Assembly: GCA_015295835.1 (NCBI GenBank)
Contig: DVEG01000027.1
Coordinates: 248,001 to 312,000, forward strand
DNA length: 64,000 nucleotides
Direction of reading: 5' to 3'
From: Oscillatoriaceae cyanobacterium M7585_C2015_266
Lineage (GTDB): Bacteria; Cyanobacteriota; Cyanobacteriia; Cyanobacteriales; Oscillatoriaceae
Every line of letters begins with the position of its first letter. The first letter of the stretch is position 1. Positions 37,437-47,841 of the stretch are shown here, in pieces. Below the pieces are notes generated by a model that was not told the DNA's origin, did no database searches, and worked only from the letters and a program-made list of their open reading frames with translations. Both the position numbers and the translations under genes were made by a program.

Positions 37437-38173
37437 GCACTACAGCTTTGTTTGCTGAAGTTTGAGCCTTCTTTCAATCTCTCAAAAGCTTCTCTAGCCG
37501 CAGCTTTTTCCGCCGCCTTAATGCTGCGCCCGCTCCCCTTTCCCAATGGTTTGCCTTGTAGCCAAACTTCAGCAGTAAATCGGTGCGGATCGCCTTTGCC
37601 CCTTCCGGTTTCTTGAACTCGATACTCCGGCAGGGCTTTGTAGCGCGCTTGTGTCCATTCCTGAAGGGCGGCTTTGTAATTTTGCCGGGCTGGATCGGTG
37701 CGGATTTCTTCTGCAAGCTGGTTGAAGTGTGAATCTAACCAAGGACGCACAAGTGCTAAATTATGGGTAGACAGGTACAGGGCAGCTAAAACTGCTTCCA
37801 GGGAGTCCGCAAGGCGCGACTGTAGCCCTTCGGCATCGTTTGCCACTCTGGGAGAAACTAGCAGGTAGCGTTCTAATCCGTAACAGTCGGCGATTTTGGC
37901 AAGGTAGCGATCGCTCACTAATACCGAGCGAATTGCTGCTAATTCCCCCACCGCACATTCGGGATAGCGTTCAAATAAAAATTCTGCTGCTGCTAGTCGC
38001 ACTACTGCATCTCCAACAAACTCTAATTGCTGGTAGTTGAATTCCGGCGATACACTCGGATGCGTTAGTGCCAAGTCTAATAGTTCCCATTTCAGCGCTC
38101 GCTGTTTTGGCAAACCCAATTTTTCCACTAACTTTTCTAGCTGGCGCTGACGGTTCGGATAACTGAGGGTCAT
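37433..38173 (-). CDS. rnc: Ribonuclease III
   Basis: 246 residues, normal size. The catalytic domain signature is QQLEFVGDAVVRLAAAEFLF, with the acidic residues that bind magnesium, and the second acidic site is in LADSLEAVLAALYLS. The C-terminal double-stranded-RNA-binding domain spans about 160-235 (YKALPEYRVQETG, then FTAEVWLQGKPLGKGSGRSIKAAEKAAAR region). It processes rRNA precursors and double-stranded RNAs. It lies first in an operon with the Gfo/Idh gene, overlapping it by 4 bp. The signature has Val where many homologues have Leu (EFVGDAV versus EFLGDAV), a mild change. Start ATG at 38173. Confidence 0.95.
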   Translation of the reverse strand: MTLSYPNRQRQLEKLVEKLGLPKQRALKWELLDLALTHPSVSPEFNYQQLEFVGDAVVRLAAAEFLFERYPECAVGELAAIRSVLVSDRYLAKIADCYGLERYLLVSPRVANDAEGLQSRLADSLEAVLAALYLSTHNLALVRPWLDSHFNQLAEEIRTDPARQNYKAALQEWTQARYKALPEYRVQETGRGKGDPHRFTAEVWLQGKPLGKGSGRSIKAAEKAAAREAFERLKEGSNFSKQSCSA

Positions 38174-38546
38174 GTAACTCCTTAATAATTTGTTTTTTTA
38201 ATTTACTCTTTCCTGCAATAAAGCTCTTCCTTAGAATACTTTTTTTGCTTATTTCCCTCTTTATTATATATCACTTCCTCTGTTCCTAATACTTATTTTT
38301 TGCCCGAATTTTCTCGTTTCACATATCCTAACAATTAGCATTGAATTGCTTGTTTTTAGAAATGAAAAATCAGGTAATATGCTGTTTCTGCCAAGCCCGT
38401 CCCTCGAAGGCCTCGAAATATAAGGGAATTGTTGCTTTCAGATATTTTGCGCCTAAAATCTAGTAGCCAGAACATGGCAATTATAACAAAATGATACTTG
38501 CTTCTTAGTTCTTAGAAAGAAATATTAATTTATGTGTTGGGAATAG
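38174..38546. other. Intergenic region upstream of rnc and 3' of rnpB
   Basis: 373 bp, AT-rich. It should contain the rnc promoter and the 3' flank of rnpB. I see no gene and no strong hairpin beyond a short CTCGAAGGCCTCGA-type palindrome near 38404-38418. Confidence 0.45.
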
Positions 38547-38937
38547 GGAGAGAGTCGGACATAAGCCGGGTTCTGTTCTCCTAACTGATGTACAGCTTAG
38601 AGGGTGGTTATCTATCTGGGACGTCTGTTACCAGACGCCTCTAGCGGTTCTGTATAAGCGGAACTGGTAAAAGACCAACCGTAGTTCCTTCGACCTTGCT
38701 CCCAACCGGGGTTTACCGAGCCAGCGCCTCTCGACGCTGCTGGTGCGCTCTTACCGCACCTTTGCACCCTTACCAATTCAGTGAGAGAATGTACTCAACA
38801 CTGAAGTAGGCGGTATGTTTCTGTGGCACTATCCTCGCGATCGCTCGCACTGGGCGTTACCCAGCAAGTTTGGTCTTTCGGGAGCCCGGACTTTCCTCAG
38901 AGTTTGCACTCCGCAACCACCTGCGCCTACTCTCTCC
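38547..38937 (-). ncRNA. rnpB: RNase P RNA
   Basis: About 390 nt on the minus strand. The universally conserved 5' element GAGGAAAGTCC lies in the complement of 38884-38898. The conserved 3' element (ACAGAACCCGGCTTAT) is the complement of 38561-38576. The two ends are complementary (GGAGAGAGT near 38930-38937 and ACTCTCTCC near 38547-38556), forming the P1 helix. This is the catalytic RNA that trims tRNA 5' leaders. The ends are set by the P1 helix and may be off by a few bases. A run of eight T (plus strand) lies just outside the 5' end and is promoter-side sequence. Confidence 0.95.
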
Positions 38938-39028
38938 TTTTTTTTATATTTTAATTGTTTTGAGGATATTTGCAGGCGGCAAGTCAGAGAATTATATTAC
39001 CTTTTCACACTTACGATGGTTTGAAGCG

Positions 39029-40198
39029 TCATTCATCCTTGAGAGTAGAGAAGTTCTCGAACCAGCCGCGACGCCAGAAAAAATAAACCAAACCGGCGGT
39101 GATCGCAATCATTACCAACCAGCAAGCCGGGTATCCCCAATACCAATTTATTTCCGGCATATTCCAGGGTGATATTTCAGGATTGAAGTTCATGCCGTAG
39201 ACACCAACAATAAAAGTCAATGGAATAAAAATAGTTGAAATTACAGTTAGAATTTTCATAATTTCATTCATTTTATTGCTGATAGAAGAAAGATAAACTT
39301 CCATCAAACCCGACGTCAATTCCCGATAGGTTTCTACGACATCCATCACCTGCACAGTATGATCATAACAGTCGCGCAAGTAAACGCGCACGGCGGGAGA
39401 AATCAGCTCGCTGCCGTCTCGTGTGAGGGAATTAATGGCATCTCGCAGGGGCCAAATGGCGCGGCGCAGGGCAAGCAATTCCCGCCTAACTTTGTAGATT
39501 TTTTCTAAAGTGCGGCGGGTTGGGCTAGTGACTACTTCATCTTCGAGTTCTTCAATGCGTTCGCCATAAGCTTCTAGCACTGGGAAATAACCGTCGATAA
39601 TCGAATCTAAAAGGGAATAGGCTAAGTAATCAGCGCCTTGCTTACGGATAATGCCCTTGCCGGTGCGGATGCGCTCGCGCACAGGGCTAAAACAGTCGTC
39701 TTCTGGTTCTTCCTGCACTGTAAGCAAGTAATTTTTCCCTAAAACAAAACTAACTTGCTCAATCCAAAAGCCATTGGTTCTTTTATTAGGCATAACCATT
39801 TGTGTAATAATCACCAGTTGTTCGCCGTAATCCACGACTTTCGGACGCTGGGGTACGTTGACAACATCTTCGAGGGCGAGGGGGTGCAAGCCGAAAACCT
39901 CAGCCAATTGATGCCATGTTTCTTGATTACCTAAACCGAGAACGTCTACCCAAGAAACCGACTCTTTATCTAAATAGGGAATACAAGCAGCAGGTGTAGA
40001 AATTTTTATACGGGTGGCGTTGTTTTCTGTGTAATCAATCAGCACTATATTAGGTGGTGGTGCATCTGCGTCTAAGAATAGGGTTCCTGGCTGACTTCCT
40101 GGTTCGTCATAGAAATAATCAAAGTAGTCTTCCTCTTCTTCATCTTCGTCGATTTTGTTTTCGATTTGAGAGTTTGAATATTTATTATTTTCTACCAT
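39029..40198 (-). CDS. corA: CorA family magnesium/cobalt transporter
   Basis: 389 residues. The signature Gly-Met-Asn lies in VYGMNFNPE after the first membrane helix (LTVISTIFIPLTFIVGVYGMN), and the second helix is WLVMIAITAGLVYFF. These two C-terminal helices form the pentameric pore. The long N-terminal cytoplasmic domain has the usual WVDVLGLGNQETW start, PKVVDYGEQLVIITQM and ELEDEV helix parts. A very acidic N-terminal tail (about 12-30, DEDEEEEDYFDYFYDEPG) is unusual and may bind cations. Transport of Mg2+ or Co2+ is typical of the family. It is monocistronic. Start ATG at 40198. Confidence 0.95.
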   Translation of the reverse strand: MVENNKYSNSQIENKIDEDEEEEDYFDYFYDEPGSQPGTLFLDADAPPPNIVLIDYTENNATRIKISTPAACIPYLDKESVSWVDVLGLGNQETWHQLAEVFGLHPLALEDVVNVPQRPKVVDYGEQLVIITQMVMPNKRTNGFWIEQVSFVLGKNYLLTVQEEPEDDCFSPVRERIRTGKGIIRKQGADYLAYSLLDSIIDGYFPVLEAYGERIEELEDEVVTSPTRRTLEKIYKVRRELLALRRAIWPLRDAINSLTRDGSELISPAVRVYLRDCYDHTVQVMDVVETYRELTSGLMEVYLSSISNKMNEIMKILTVISTIFIPLTFIVGVYGMNFNPEISPWNMPEINWYWGYPACWLVMIAITAGLVYFFWRRGWFENFSTLKDE

Positions 40199-40422
40199 AG
40201 CTAACTCCTTTTTTATCAGGCCATATTCTTTAGGATTTTTACTAAATTAAACTAAAAATTTTTCAGCAAATAATTTTAAAATTTTAGCTTTTTATTAACA
40301 CCTATAGATAATGCTGGTTTTAGCAAAATTGCATAAATAACGCAATTTAGTAAATAGTCCTCCTTACTATGCCTTAAGTATCATACTGTATCATTGCAGA
40401 AATCGATGATGCCAACAAAAAA

Positions 40423-40444
40423 CGGCTTGTCGAAAAACAAGCCG
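40423..40444 (-). terminator. Rho-independent terminator of groEL
   Basis: On the minus strand CGGCTTGT (complement of 40437-40444) pairs with ACAAGCCG (complement of 40423-40430), followed directly by six T (complement of 40417-40422). It lies about 40 bp past the groEL stop. Confidence 0.9.
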
Positions 40445-40485
40445 CTTAAAAGATTATTACTTAGCTCTTAGAGCCGAGGTTGAAG

Positions 40486-42111
40486 TTACATACCGCCCAT
40501 ACCGCTGTCAGGAGGGGTTGGGGCTTTCTTTTCAGGTTTTTCGACAACGAGAGCTTCTGTAGTCAGCACCATACTGGCAATAGAACCGGCGTTTTGGAGC
40601 GCTGAGCGAACAACTTTAGCAGGATCAATGATACCTGCGGCAATCAAGTCTTCAAATTCGCCAGTAGCAGCATTGTAACCGATATTGAAATCGGTTTCGC
40701 GCACACGCTCGACAATAATGGCACCGGAAACGCCAGCATTGTCGGCAATCTGGCGCAAGGGGGCTTCGAGGGCTTTGGCGACAATATTAGCGCCGATTTT
40801 TTCTTCTTCATTCAATTCGGCTTTCATCTTTTCGGCGATTTTGGCAAGGTGAATGAGAGTGGTGCCGCCGCCGGGAACTATACCTTCTTCTACTGCTGCT
40901 TTGGTGGCGTTGAGGGCGTCTTCAATCCGCAGTTTGCGCTCTTTAAGTTCGGTTTCGGTAGGGGCTCCCACCTTGATTACTGCTACGCCGCCTGCAAGTT
41001 TAGCAATCCGCTCTTGTAGTTTTTCTTTGTCGTATTCGGAATCGCTTTTTTCTAGTTCTTTACGCAGTTGGGCGATGCGTTTTTGGATTTCGGTTTTATT
41101 GCGCTCGCTAGTTTCGGCGACAATAGTAGTATTTTCTTTAGTAACTGTTACTTTGCGGGCAACCCCCAGCATATTCAGGGTAACGTCTTCTAGCCTCAGC
41201 CCGACTTCTTCGGAGATTAATTGCCCGCCGGTGAGAATAGCGATATCTTGGAGCATAGCCTTGCGGCGATCGCCAAATCCGGGAGCCTTAATCGCGCAAG
41301 CATTAAGCACACCTCTAGCTTTATTAACTACCAAAGTAGCCAGAGCTTCCCCTTCTACATCTTCCGCTATCACCAGTAGGGGTTGACCCGCGCGGGCGAC
41401 TTTTTCTAGTACTGGCACTAAATCCTGAATAACATTAATCTTCTTATCAGCAATCAGGATGCGAACATTTTCGTATTCAGCTAGCATCCGCTCTTGATCT
41501 GTAATGAAGTAAGGCGAGATGTAGCCGCGATCAATTTGCATCCCCTCCACCACCTCAAGTTCGGTTGTCAGGGATTTAGATTCTTCAACAGTAATCACCC
41601 CGTCGGTGGTAACTTTTTCCATCGCTTCGGCAATCATTTTGCCGATTTCCTCATCGTTACCGGCGGAAACGGTAGCGACTTGCTCGATCGCTGCCCCTGC
41701 CACTGGCTTCGCCACTGCTTTAATTTCTTCTACCAGCCTAGCGATAGTTTTCTCGATACCACGCCGCACTGCTACGGGATTGGCTCCAGCTGTGACATTC
41801 TTCAAGCCTTCTCGTACCATTGCTTGCGCCAGCACTGTTGCTGTTGTTGTGCCGTCGCCTGCGACATCTTTTGTTTTCTCGGCGACTTCCCGTATCAGAC
41901 GGGCACCCGTATTTTCTAAGGGATCTTCTAATTCTATTTCTTTAGCGATCGTGATGCCGTCATTGACGATTTGGGGAGCGCCAAACTTTTGCTCTAAGAC
42001 TACGTAGCGGCCTTTTGGCCCCAGGGTAATGCGCACGGCATCGGCAAGGGCATTGATGCCTTTTTCCAGCGCTCGTCGCGATTCTTGTTTAAATGATACG
42101 ATTTTAGCCAT
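40486..42111 (-). CDS. groEL: 60 kDa chaperonin GroEL, without an adjacent groES
   Basis: 541 residues, the standard length. All landmark segments are present: [18 protein letters not shown], the ATP-site [33 protein letters not shown] and the C-terminal GMGGM tail. The first residues [20 protein letters not shown] resemble the second cyanobacterial chaperonin, GroEL2, which is encoded without groES. The next gene upstream is DUF99, so this copy stands alone. GroEL helps fold proteins in the cytosol, and extra copies are common in cyanobacteria. Regulation is visible: a CIRCE element lies 207-233 bp upstream of the start, and a terminator follows the gene. The repressor would be HrcA, not in this window. 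Start ATG at 42111. Confidence 0.96.
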   Translation of the reverse strand: MAKIVSFKQESRRALEKGINALADAVRITLGPKGRYVVLEQKFGAPQIVNDGITIAKEIELEDPLENTGARLIREVAEKTKDVAGDGTTTATVLAQAMVREGLKNVTAGANPVAVRRGIEKTIARLVEEIKAVAKPVAGAAIEQVATVSAGNDEEIGKMIAEAMEKVTTDGVITVEESKSLTTELEVVEGMQIDRGYISPYFITDQERMLAEYENVRILIADKKINVIQDLVPVLEKVARAGQPLLVIAEDVEGEALATLVVNKARGVLNACAIKAPGFGDRRKAMLQDIAILTGGQLISEEVGLRLEDVTLNMLGVARKVTVTKENTTIVAETSERNKTEIQKRIAQLRKELEKSDSEYDKEKLQERIAKLAGGVAVIKVGAPTETELKERKLRIEDALNATKAAVEEGIVPGGGTTLIHLAKIAEKMKAELNEEEKIGANIVAKALEAPLRQIADNAGVSGAIIVERVRETDFNIGYNAATGEFEDLIAAGIIDPAKVVRSALQNAGSIASMVLTTEALVVEKPEKKAPTPPDSGMGGM

Positions 42112-42317
42112 TTGCGCTTCTATCTATATTTTAGTTAGTCTTTCAAAGGAATTACTACACTTTAGAATGCCGAAAAGCTTTCGCTTTTCCAGGTGCAATC
42201 TATAAATGCTTTGTCCCAAGTAAGAGTCTGATAACGTTTCTAAATGCGCCGTCAATTAGCCCCTACAGGAATTGTCCAACTCATTTAGACACGCTCTGTA
42301 CTCTCCACAAAAACAAT

Positions 42318-42344
42318 TTAGCACTCTCTTGCATAGAGTGCTAG
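42318..42344 (-). promoter_or_regulatory. CIRCE operator (HrcA binding site) for groEL
   Basis: TTAGCACTC (42318-42326), nine spacer bases, then GAGTGCTAG (42336-42344). This is the CIRCE inverted repeat with one mismatch from the consensus GAGTGCTAA on the right arm. It lies upstream of groEL on the minus strand and places the heat-shock gene under HrcA repression. It also lies close to the 3' end of the DUF99 gene (42377). Confidence 0.93.
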
Positions 42345-42376
42345 CGCTGTGAACAGAGAGAGAAACCATCACTTTA

Positions 42377-42961
42377 TTATGCTTGACGTCCGCTTTCTCC
42401 TTTAATAATGGCAGCACCGATTAAATGGGCGAGGCGCAAGGCTTCTGGAACTTTGCCACAGTCGGTAAGGCGCTGTAGGGCTTGGGCGATTGCATCAGGT
42501 TTTTCACCGCAGACTTGAAAAACAAAAGGGGGATAGGAATAAATCTCGCCTGCACGCTCTAGAATTCTATTTCGCCGTTGCGGATTGGGAAGGCGGGAGA
42601 TGGCTTCTTTCATCCCTGCAATATCCGGGAAACGCCGCATAAGCGCAACACAGGGAAGTTCTAGGCGCTCGTAAAGTTTTGGCAAGTCTATGATATTCAA
42701 CCCCCCTAGAGTAATGCCGTCGAGTAAAACTAAATCTAATTGGGGAAGAAATTTGCTATTGAGTAGTAATTTGCAAATTGCGTCTGTTGCATTCCAGCCA
42801 TCTTGTCTTACTTTCCCCCATACCATGCCTTCAAAACGTGTTCCGGCACACACTACCCCTGCGATCGCAACATTTTTCTTTTCTCCACGTTTAAAAGGTG
42901 AATCGTCTATACCAATAGCGCGTATGACGCGATTGTGTCTGAGCAGAGATTCCAAATTCAT
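42377..42961 (-). CDS. DUF99 family protein
   Basis: 194 residues of the DUF99 (UPF0215) family, distantly related to endonuclease V. Landmarks are VIRAIGIDDSPFKRG at the N-terminus with a pair of acidic residues, and LVLLDGITLGGLNIIDL with an Asp. The second half contains LPCVALMRRFPD and the HLIGAAIIKGESG tail. The residues align with the DDE-like metal site of endonuclease V, but activity on DNA has not been shown for the family to my knowledge. It is soluble. Between it and groEL lies the CIRCE element. The gene upstream (43079-44383) is a different family and is 117 bp away. Start ATG at 42961. Confidence 0.88.
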   Translation of the reverse strand: MNLESLLRHNRVIRAIGIDDSPFKRGEKKNVAIAGVVCAGTRFEGMVWGKVRQDGWNATDAICKLLLNSKFLPQLDLVLLDGITLGGLNIIDLPKLYERLELPCVALMRRFPDIAGMKEAISRLPNPQRRNRILERAGEIYSYPPFVFQVCGEKPDAIAQALQRLTDCGKVPEALRLAHLIGAAIIKGESGRQA

Positions 42962-43078
42962 CTCATCCCTTTTTGAGGAGAAAAAAAGTTTATTTTTTTT
43001 CTAAACAGCCTATGGTAAAAGTAATATTTATTTTGTCATTTTGCTCTCCTGCCAAAGCGCCACTACAAACCTAATATT

Positions 43079-44383
43079 TCAATCCCAAATATTTCGCCAG
43101 AAAGGAATTTCTTGAGTTTGGTAAAACTGATTTTTCCTCCGGATATCTTCAATTTTCCACCCCGTCAATTTGGCCAAATTCTGGGCTTCACGCTCAAAGC
43201 GAGCGCGTAGATATTTTTGATATTCTCTCCCCGCCTCACACCGCAATTCTCCTGTAAATGGATGCCGCAAAATGTAACGCCCTTGGAAAAATTCCCGGTT
43301 TGACGTTTCCTGAAACATCAAATCTTCGGGAAATGTATTTCTCGCGTAGCGGATATGCAAACGTGTGATAAATACATTATTCCCCGAATTAGGCTTTAAC
43401 CAAAATACACCTGCTTTCTTTAATTCCTCCCGATTCAAAGGTTCAGCCGAACAAGGATCGCAGCTTCCCATATCCCAAGCATACTCTAAAAAAGCTACTT
43501 TTTTACCTTCTCGATTGTGAACATTTGAAAACATCGCTTTATAGAAAGCAGCAAATTCATTTTTCACAAAAACGGGAATTTCTGTATCGGTAGGCACCTG
43601 CACAGTTCGGTAATTTGTCAATTCTGATCTTCCTTTTGGAGAAAGTAAGTAAACAATTAAATCTTGTTCTCCTGTAGTATTTATCATGCCTAAGCGAATC
43701 GGCAACATAAATTTCGGCGATTCGTAAGCAATCTGCAATGGGCGGAGGAATTGATATCCTGTTTTTTCAAATTCTTCAAGATTAACTTTGGCGACAAAAA
43801 ATTTCATATTTTGCCGTATATAGGGCTTGAGCAATTCACTGGCGCCCCGGGGAATCCGATAACCATTTTGTACTAGCCAGGTTTCCAAACCGTTTGATTC
43901 TTTAGCACTAAGAATGACAATATCGTATTCTCCGACGGTGAAACGAGCTTCTACAGTGACACCCAAACTATTATCTCTTTTGCCTCGCTCGCTTGATGCT
44001 TCGGCTGGTGCTGTTGCTGAAGAAGGAAATGGCATTTCTTCAAATTTCATGCACGGATCGGAGTCGAAATATTCTACCAGTCGGGGAGCACTAAAAGCAT
44101 CGAGTCGCTCTATAATTTTTGCATCTCCCACGCGCACTTGTTCTTTTTGAAGAATCGTGGGAACTGGCACAACTAAGGCAAAATTTTTGACTTCGCCTTG
44201 GTAATCATTTGCCATTGTTAGAATAGTGCGGTTGCCGTCTCTTGCGAGCGCAACTTGTGAGGCTTTATTATAAAGCTTAGCATCAGCTTTAGCAACGTAG
44301 AAGCCGCAAAACGCCTCTGCTGGCGGCACAAAACAAATTAATGTCGCCAACACTATAATAACTACAACCCGAAATAACTTCAT
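43079..44383 (-). CDS. DUF2330 domain exported protein
   Basis: 434 residues. A signal peptide covers about 1-24 (LFRVVVIIVLATLICFVPPA, cut near AEA). The mature start FCGFYVAKADAKLYNKASQV, the DYQGEVKNFALVVPVPTIL block, the EYFDSDPC segment and the SCDPCSAEPL motif are typical of DUF2330. The Cys in FCGFYV and the CDPC pair may form a metal or disulfide site. The protein is exported, likely periplasmic or outer-surface. Its ATG (44383) overlaps the upstream RnfD-like membrane protein by 4 bp, so the two are coupled. Function is unknown; a joint redox or membrane-protection role is only a guess from the operon. Confidence 0.88.
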   Translation of the reverse strand: MKLFRVVVIIVLATLICFVPPAEAFCGFYVAKADAKLYNKASQVALARDGNRTILTMANDYQGEVKNFALVVPVPTILQKEQVRVGDAKIIERLDAFSAPRLVEYFDSDPCMKFEEMPFPSSATAPAEASSERGKRDNSLGVTVEARFTVGEYDIVILSAKESNGLETWLVQNGYRIPRGASELLKPYIRQNMKFFVAKVNLEEFEKTGYQFLRPLQIAYESPKFMLPIRLGMINTTGEQDLIVYLLSPKGRSELTNYRTVQVPTDTEIPVFVKNEFAAFYKAMFSNVHNREGKKVAFLEYAWDMGSCDPCSAEPLNREELKKAGVFWLKPNSGNNVFITRLHIRYARNTFPEDLMFQETSNREFFQGRYILRHPFTGELRCEAGREYQKYLRARFEREAQNLAKLTGWKIEDIRRKNQFYQTQEIPFWRNIWD

Positions 44384-45213
44384 ATTTTCTCCTCCCAGGA
44401 AAATCTAGGTGCGTGCCAGAGTAAATCTAATAAAACAATCAAAGGAGCCAGGGCAAATAATGCCCAGAAAACGGCGGTAGATACAAAAAAGTAATTGCGT
44501 AGGATAAAAGTTAACAGCGCAATACAAAAAGCCCAGAGCAATCGACTAATTCGGGCATTGGGAATAGAACGGGGATCGGTAATCATAAATAGGGCAAAAA
44601 GCAGTAGAGAACCGCTTGTCATTCGGTGTAAAAAAACGTCCCATGTCCAACCGAGCCAGATATTGCGAAGTGCTTCTAATAAAGCATAAGAACCGAGAAA
44701 GGCAACAGTAGTATCCCAGCGCCCGACTTGCTGTAAAACTAAACCACCAGCTCCGGCAAATAAAAGCGCATACCACAAATCTTCTCCCCATTGAGCGGGG
44801 GATACCCAAGCATCGTGAGTGAGGATGAGGGCAGAAATAATGCCAAAATTAGCAGGATTGAAGAAGTGTTTATTCCTAATTTGAAAGATAAATTTACTAG
44901 CAATTGCAAGAAAGCCAGCCAGTGCCATTGTACTCCAGTGAGAGGCTCGCAGTAGTAAGCAAAGGCTTAAAGCGGTGATAGCAGCACTTTTGAGGGAAGC
45001 CCACTTCCAGGGGCTGGCTGAGGAGCGGCACAAGCAAACCCCAAGCCACTGCGTTGCCAGACAAAAGACGAAAGTAACTAGCATCAAATCAGGGCGGGCG
45101 CTCCAATCTCTCGTAGCAATTCCCAGGATAAGAAAGAGGGATAAAAATAAAATTTGAAAGTCGCGAGCATCTTGTTGTAGTATGGCGCTTTCTGAAGTTG
45201 CTTTTTCAAGCAT
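44380..45213 (-). CDS. RnfD/NqrB-like membrane protein
   Basis: 277 residues, mostly hydrophobic, with about nine helices. It has the segment NKHFFNPANFGIISALIL and MTSGSLLLFALFMITDPRS; these are the family marks of RnfD/NqrB/NQR2 subunits, where the Thr or Ser in S-G-S/T can carry covalently bound FMN. No other Rnf or Nqr subunit is nearby. The DUF2330 protein follows with a 4-bp overlap. A stand-alone electron-transfer or flavin-binding role is inferred from the family. The FMN site here reads SGSLL rather than the SGAT or SATP of classical RnfD, so flavinylation is uncertain. Start ATG at 45213. Confidence 0.85.
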   Translation of the reverse strand: MLEKATSESAILQQDARDFQILFLSLFLILGIATRDWSARPDLMLVTFVFCLATQWLGVCLCRSSASPWKWASLKSAAITALSLCLLLRASHWSTMALAGFLAIASKFIFQIRNKHFFNPANFGIISALILTHDAWVSPAQWGEDLWYALLFAGAGGLVLQQVGRWDTTVAFLGSYALLEALRNIWLGWTWDVFLHRMTSGSLLLFALFMITDPRSIPNARISRLLWAFCIALLTFILRNYFFVSTAVFWALFALAPLIVLLDLLWHAPRFSWEEKI

Positions 45214-45744
45214 GGAGGTTAATTTAGGAGTCAGATGCGTTGAAGTACATCATAACTGAGGCTTTGGCAAGCCGCCTGCGGTTACTTAAAAAGATAATCT
45301 GCTTAACAAAAATTAACGTCATATTTCCTAAATTACCCTTTTTCGATAGATCTATAAAAATATAATGAATCTCGCAGTTAAGTAAAACATCCCTGAATAG
45401 TATTGTTTCCACTAGCTTTTTGTGTGGATTCTGATGACTTGGGGCGCGGGCGTGGTGATTATGAAAGTGTACTGCGCAGGATTTCTCAAACGACGCTAGT
45501 AGTTGATATTGACTTTACACTCGCGTGACGGGCATGGAATGATATGAAAAATGCCCTTGCACTTTTATTTGGGTGCGAGCGCTTCAATAAAGAATAAAGC
45601 AGTAGAGAAAACCTAGTTATTGAACAATAAGTTTTGCTTCTGCCAAAAAAGGTATTTTGTAAAGATTTAGTTTCTTCCCCCTCCCGTAACAGGGAGGAGG
45701 CTTAGGGTAAGGGGAGGAGATATTTATATTTATTTTATTTTTAT
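45214..45744. other. Intergenic region between fabG and the RnfD-like gene
   Basis: 531 bp. CCTCCC (45680-45685) faces GGGAGG (45692-45697), a possible fabG 3' hairpin. A GCGAGCGC octamer lies at 45575-45582. A plus-strand frame at about 45422-45523 reads like a piece of protein (DYESVLRRISQTTLVVDID) but is only 34 codons and has an in-frame stop upstream; it may be a gene relic. Nothing else was recognised. Confidence 0.45.
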
Positions 45745-46539
<795 letters not shown>

Positions 46540-46630
46540 CTAAAATATCTTATGGAGAAATGGGGCACCTTGGGCCAAGGAAAGGCGAGCGCTATCATAG
46601 AATTGTTAAGGATTTAATGGCCAAATAGAT

Positions 46631-46915
46631 ATGGCAGTCAAGAAAAAGTTCAACAGTTTCCAAGAATTATTAGCAAACGCCAACGTGCCCGTTTTAGTGG
46701 ATTTCTATGCTCCCTGGTGTGGCCCCTGTCAAATGATGGCATCGATTCTCGAACAAGTCAACCAGGAGATGAAAAGCCGCCTACAGATAGTGAAAATTAA
46801 TACCGATAACTATCCGACACTGGCGAGGGGACATCGTATTCAGGTGCTTCCGACTTTAGTACTGTTCAAAAATGCTCAGCCTGTTGAGCGCCTTGAAGGC
46901 GTTGTACAAGCGTAG
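46631..46915 (+). CDS. trx: Short thioredoxin with truncated C-terminus
   Basis: 94 residues. The active site is Trp-Cys-Gly-Pro-Cys in DFYAPWCGPCQMM, and the cis-Pro loop is VLPTLVLFKN. It is a thiol-disulfide reductase of the thioredoxin fold. The normal length is near 107, and the last helix is missing. The frame stops with TAG right after GVVQA. Readthrough in the same frame would give about 12 more residues ([12 protein letters not shown]), with QLM in the place of the usual xLI start of the final helix. This suggests a recent nonsense change or an alternative short form. The gene is alone, divergent from fabG. Start ATG at 46631. Confidence 0.9.
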   Translation: MAVKKKFNSFQELLANANVPVLVDFYAPWCGPCQMMASILEQVNQEMKSRLQIVKINTDNYPTLARGHRIQVLPTLVLFKNAQPVERLEGVVQA

Positions 46916-46950
46916 CAATTGATGAGAGCGTGTGCAAGCTTTTATTTAGC

Positions 46951-47841
46951 TTAAGAGCGGCGGATATTAAAGCAGCACCAGTCTTGACGACGCCAGAGTG
47001 TGGCGACAATCCAGCCGTGTTGCTCTAGGGTATCGGCTACCGGTTTAGCTTGTTCTAATAAAACGCCGCTGATAATACCCCAGGTAGTCGGTTTGGAAAT
47101 AGCCTGAAAGTGCGGGATTAAGTCTATAATTACTTCCGCCAAAATATTGCATGTAATTCCGTCAACTGGTTCTTCGATCAGTTCTTTCAGGCGTTCCACA
47201 CTGCCCAACTCAACGATCATGCGCTTTTCGCTTATTTTGTTAATATTGCGATTTTGCTTAGCAGAGCGCACTGCTAAGGGATCGGTATCGACGGCGTAGA
47301 CTTTGCGGGCACCGAGGAGTATTGCTCCAATGGATAAAATGCCGGAGCCGCAGCCGATATCAGCTATTACTGCGTCGGTTTTTTCGTAACCGAGGCGCAT
47401 TTCTAGTGCTTCAAGACAGAGTTGTGTAGTGGCGTGGCTGCCGGTGCCAAAGGCGACACCAGGATCTAGGCGCAGGATGAGTCGATCTGTTTTTTCAGGC
47501 AGGGGCAACCAGGCAGGGTAGATTAGGAAGCGCTCGCCGATTTCTTGGGGGTGCCAATTTTTTTTCCAACTGCTGCTCCAATCTTCCTCGTCAATTATGT
47601 GCCACTGCATGGCGGGAATCGGCAATCCCGCAGATAGTGCATCTTGTCGCAGCCACAGAGACAAAGCTGCCAAGTCTAACAATTGCGCCTGCTCTTGGGG
47701 CAAGTAAGTGCGAATCAGACAGGAATTGCCTTTAATTTCACTTGCCATTCCCCGACAGCCGAAACTTTCCAACCGCCAGAAAATTAATTCTTCGTTGGCT
47801 GGCTCGCAAAGAATTTGAATTTCCCACCAGCTATTTGCCAA
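46951..47841 (-). CDS. prmA: Ribosomal protein L11 methyltransferase
   Basis: 296 residues. The SAM-binding site is [16 protein letters not shown], the catalytic region shows [21 protein letters not shown] and the NxL-type motif is in [11 protein letters not shown]. PrmA trimethylates L11 in the ribosomal stalk. The open frame extends upstream to 47961, but homologues start with a Trp-Trp-rich segment ([10 protein letters not shown]). The TTG at 47841 is placed 9 bases after a GGGGGG ribosome-binding tract and fits that start; the extra 40 residues are low-complexity and not family-like. serA lies upstream on the same strand after about 230 bp. The gene shares its downstream side with the short thioredoxin in convergent orientation. 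Confidence 0.93.
   Translation of the reverse strand: MANSWWEIQILCEPANEELIFWRLESFGCRGMASEIKGNSCLIRTYLPQEQAQLLDLAALSLWLRQDALSAGLPIPAMQWHIIDEEDWSSSWKKNWHPQEIGERFLIYPAWLPLPEKTDRLILRLDPGVAFGTGSHATTQLCLEALEMRLGYEKTDAVIADIGCGSGILSIGAILLGARKVYAVDTDPLAVRSAKQNRNINKISEKRMIVELGSVERLKELIEEPVDGITCNILAEVIIDLIPHFQAISKPTTWGIISGVLLEQAKPVADTLEQHGWIVATLWRRQDWCCFNIRRS

Noticed and set aside
45422-45523. Plus-strand 34-codon frame (DYESVLRRISQTTLVVDID) between the RnfD-like gene and fabG
   Set aside because: A stop lies just upstream, there is no ribosome site and no family match that I know; it is mentioned only as a possible relic.
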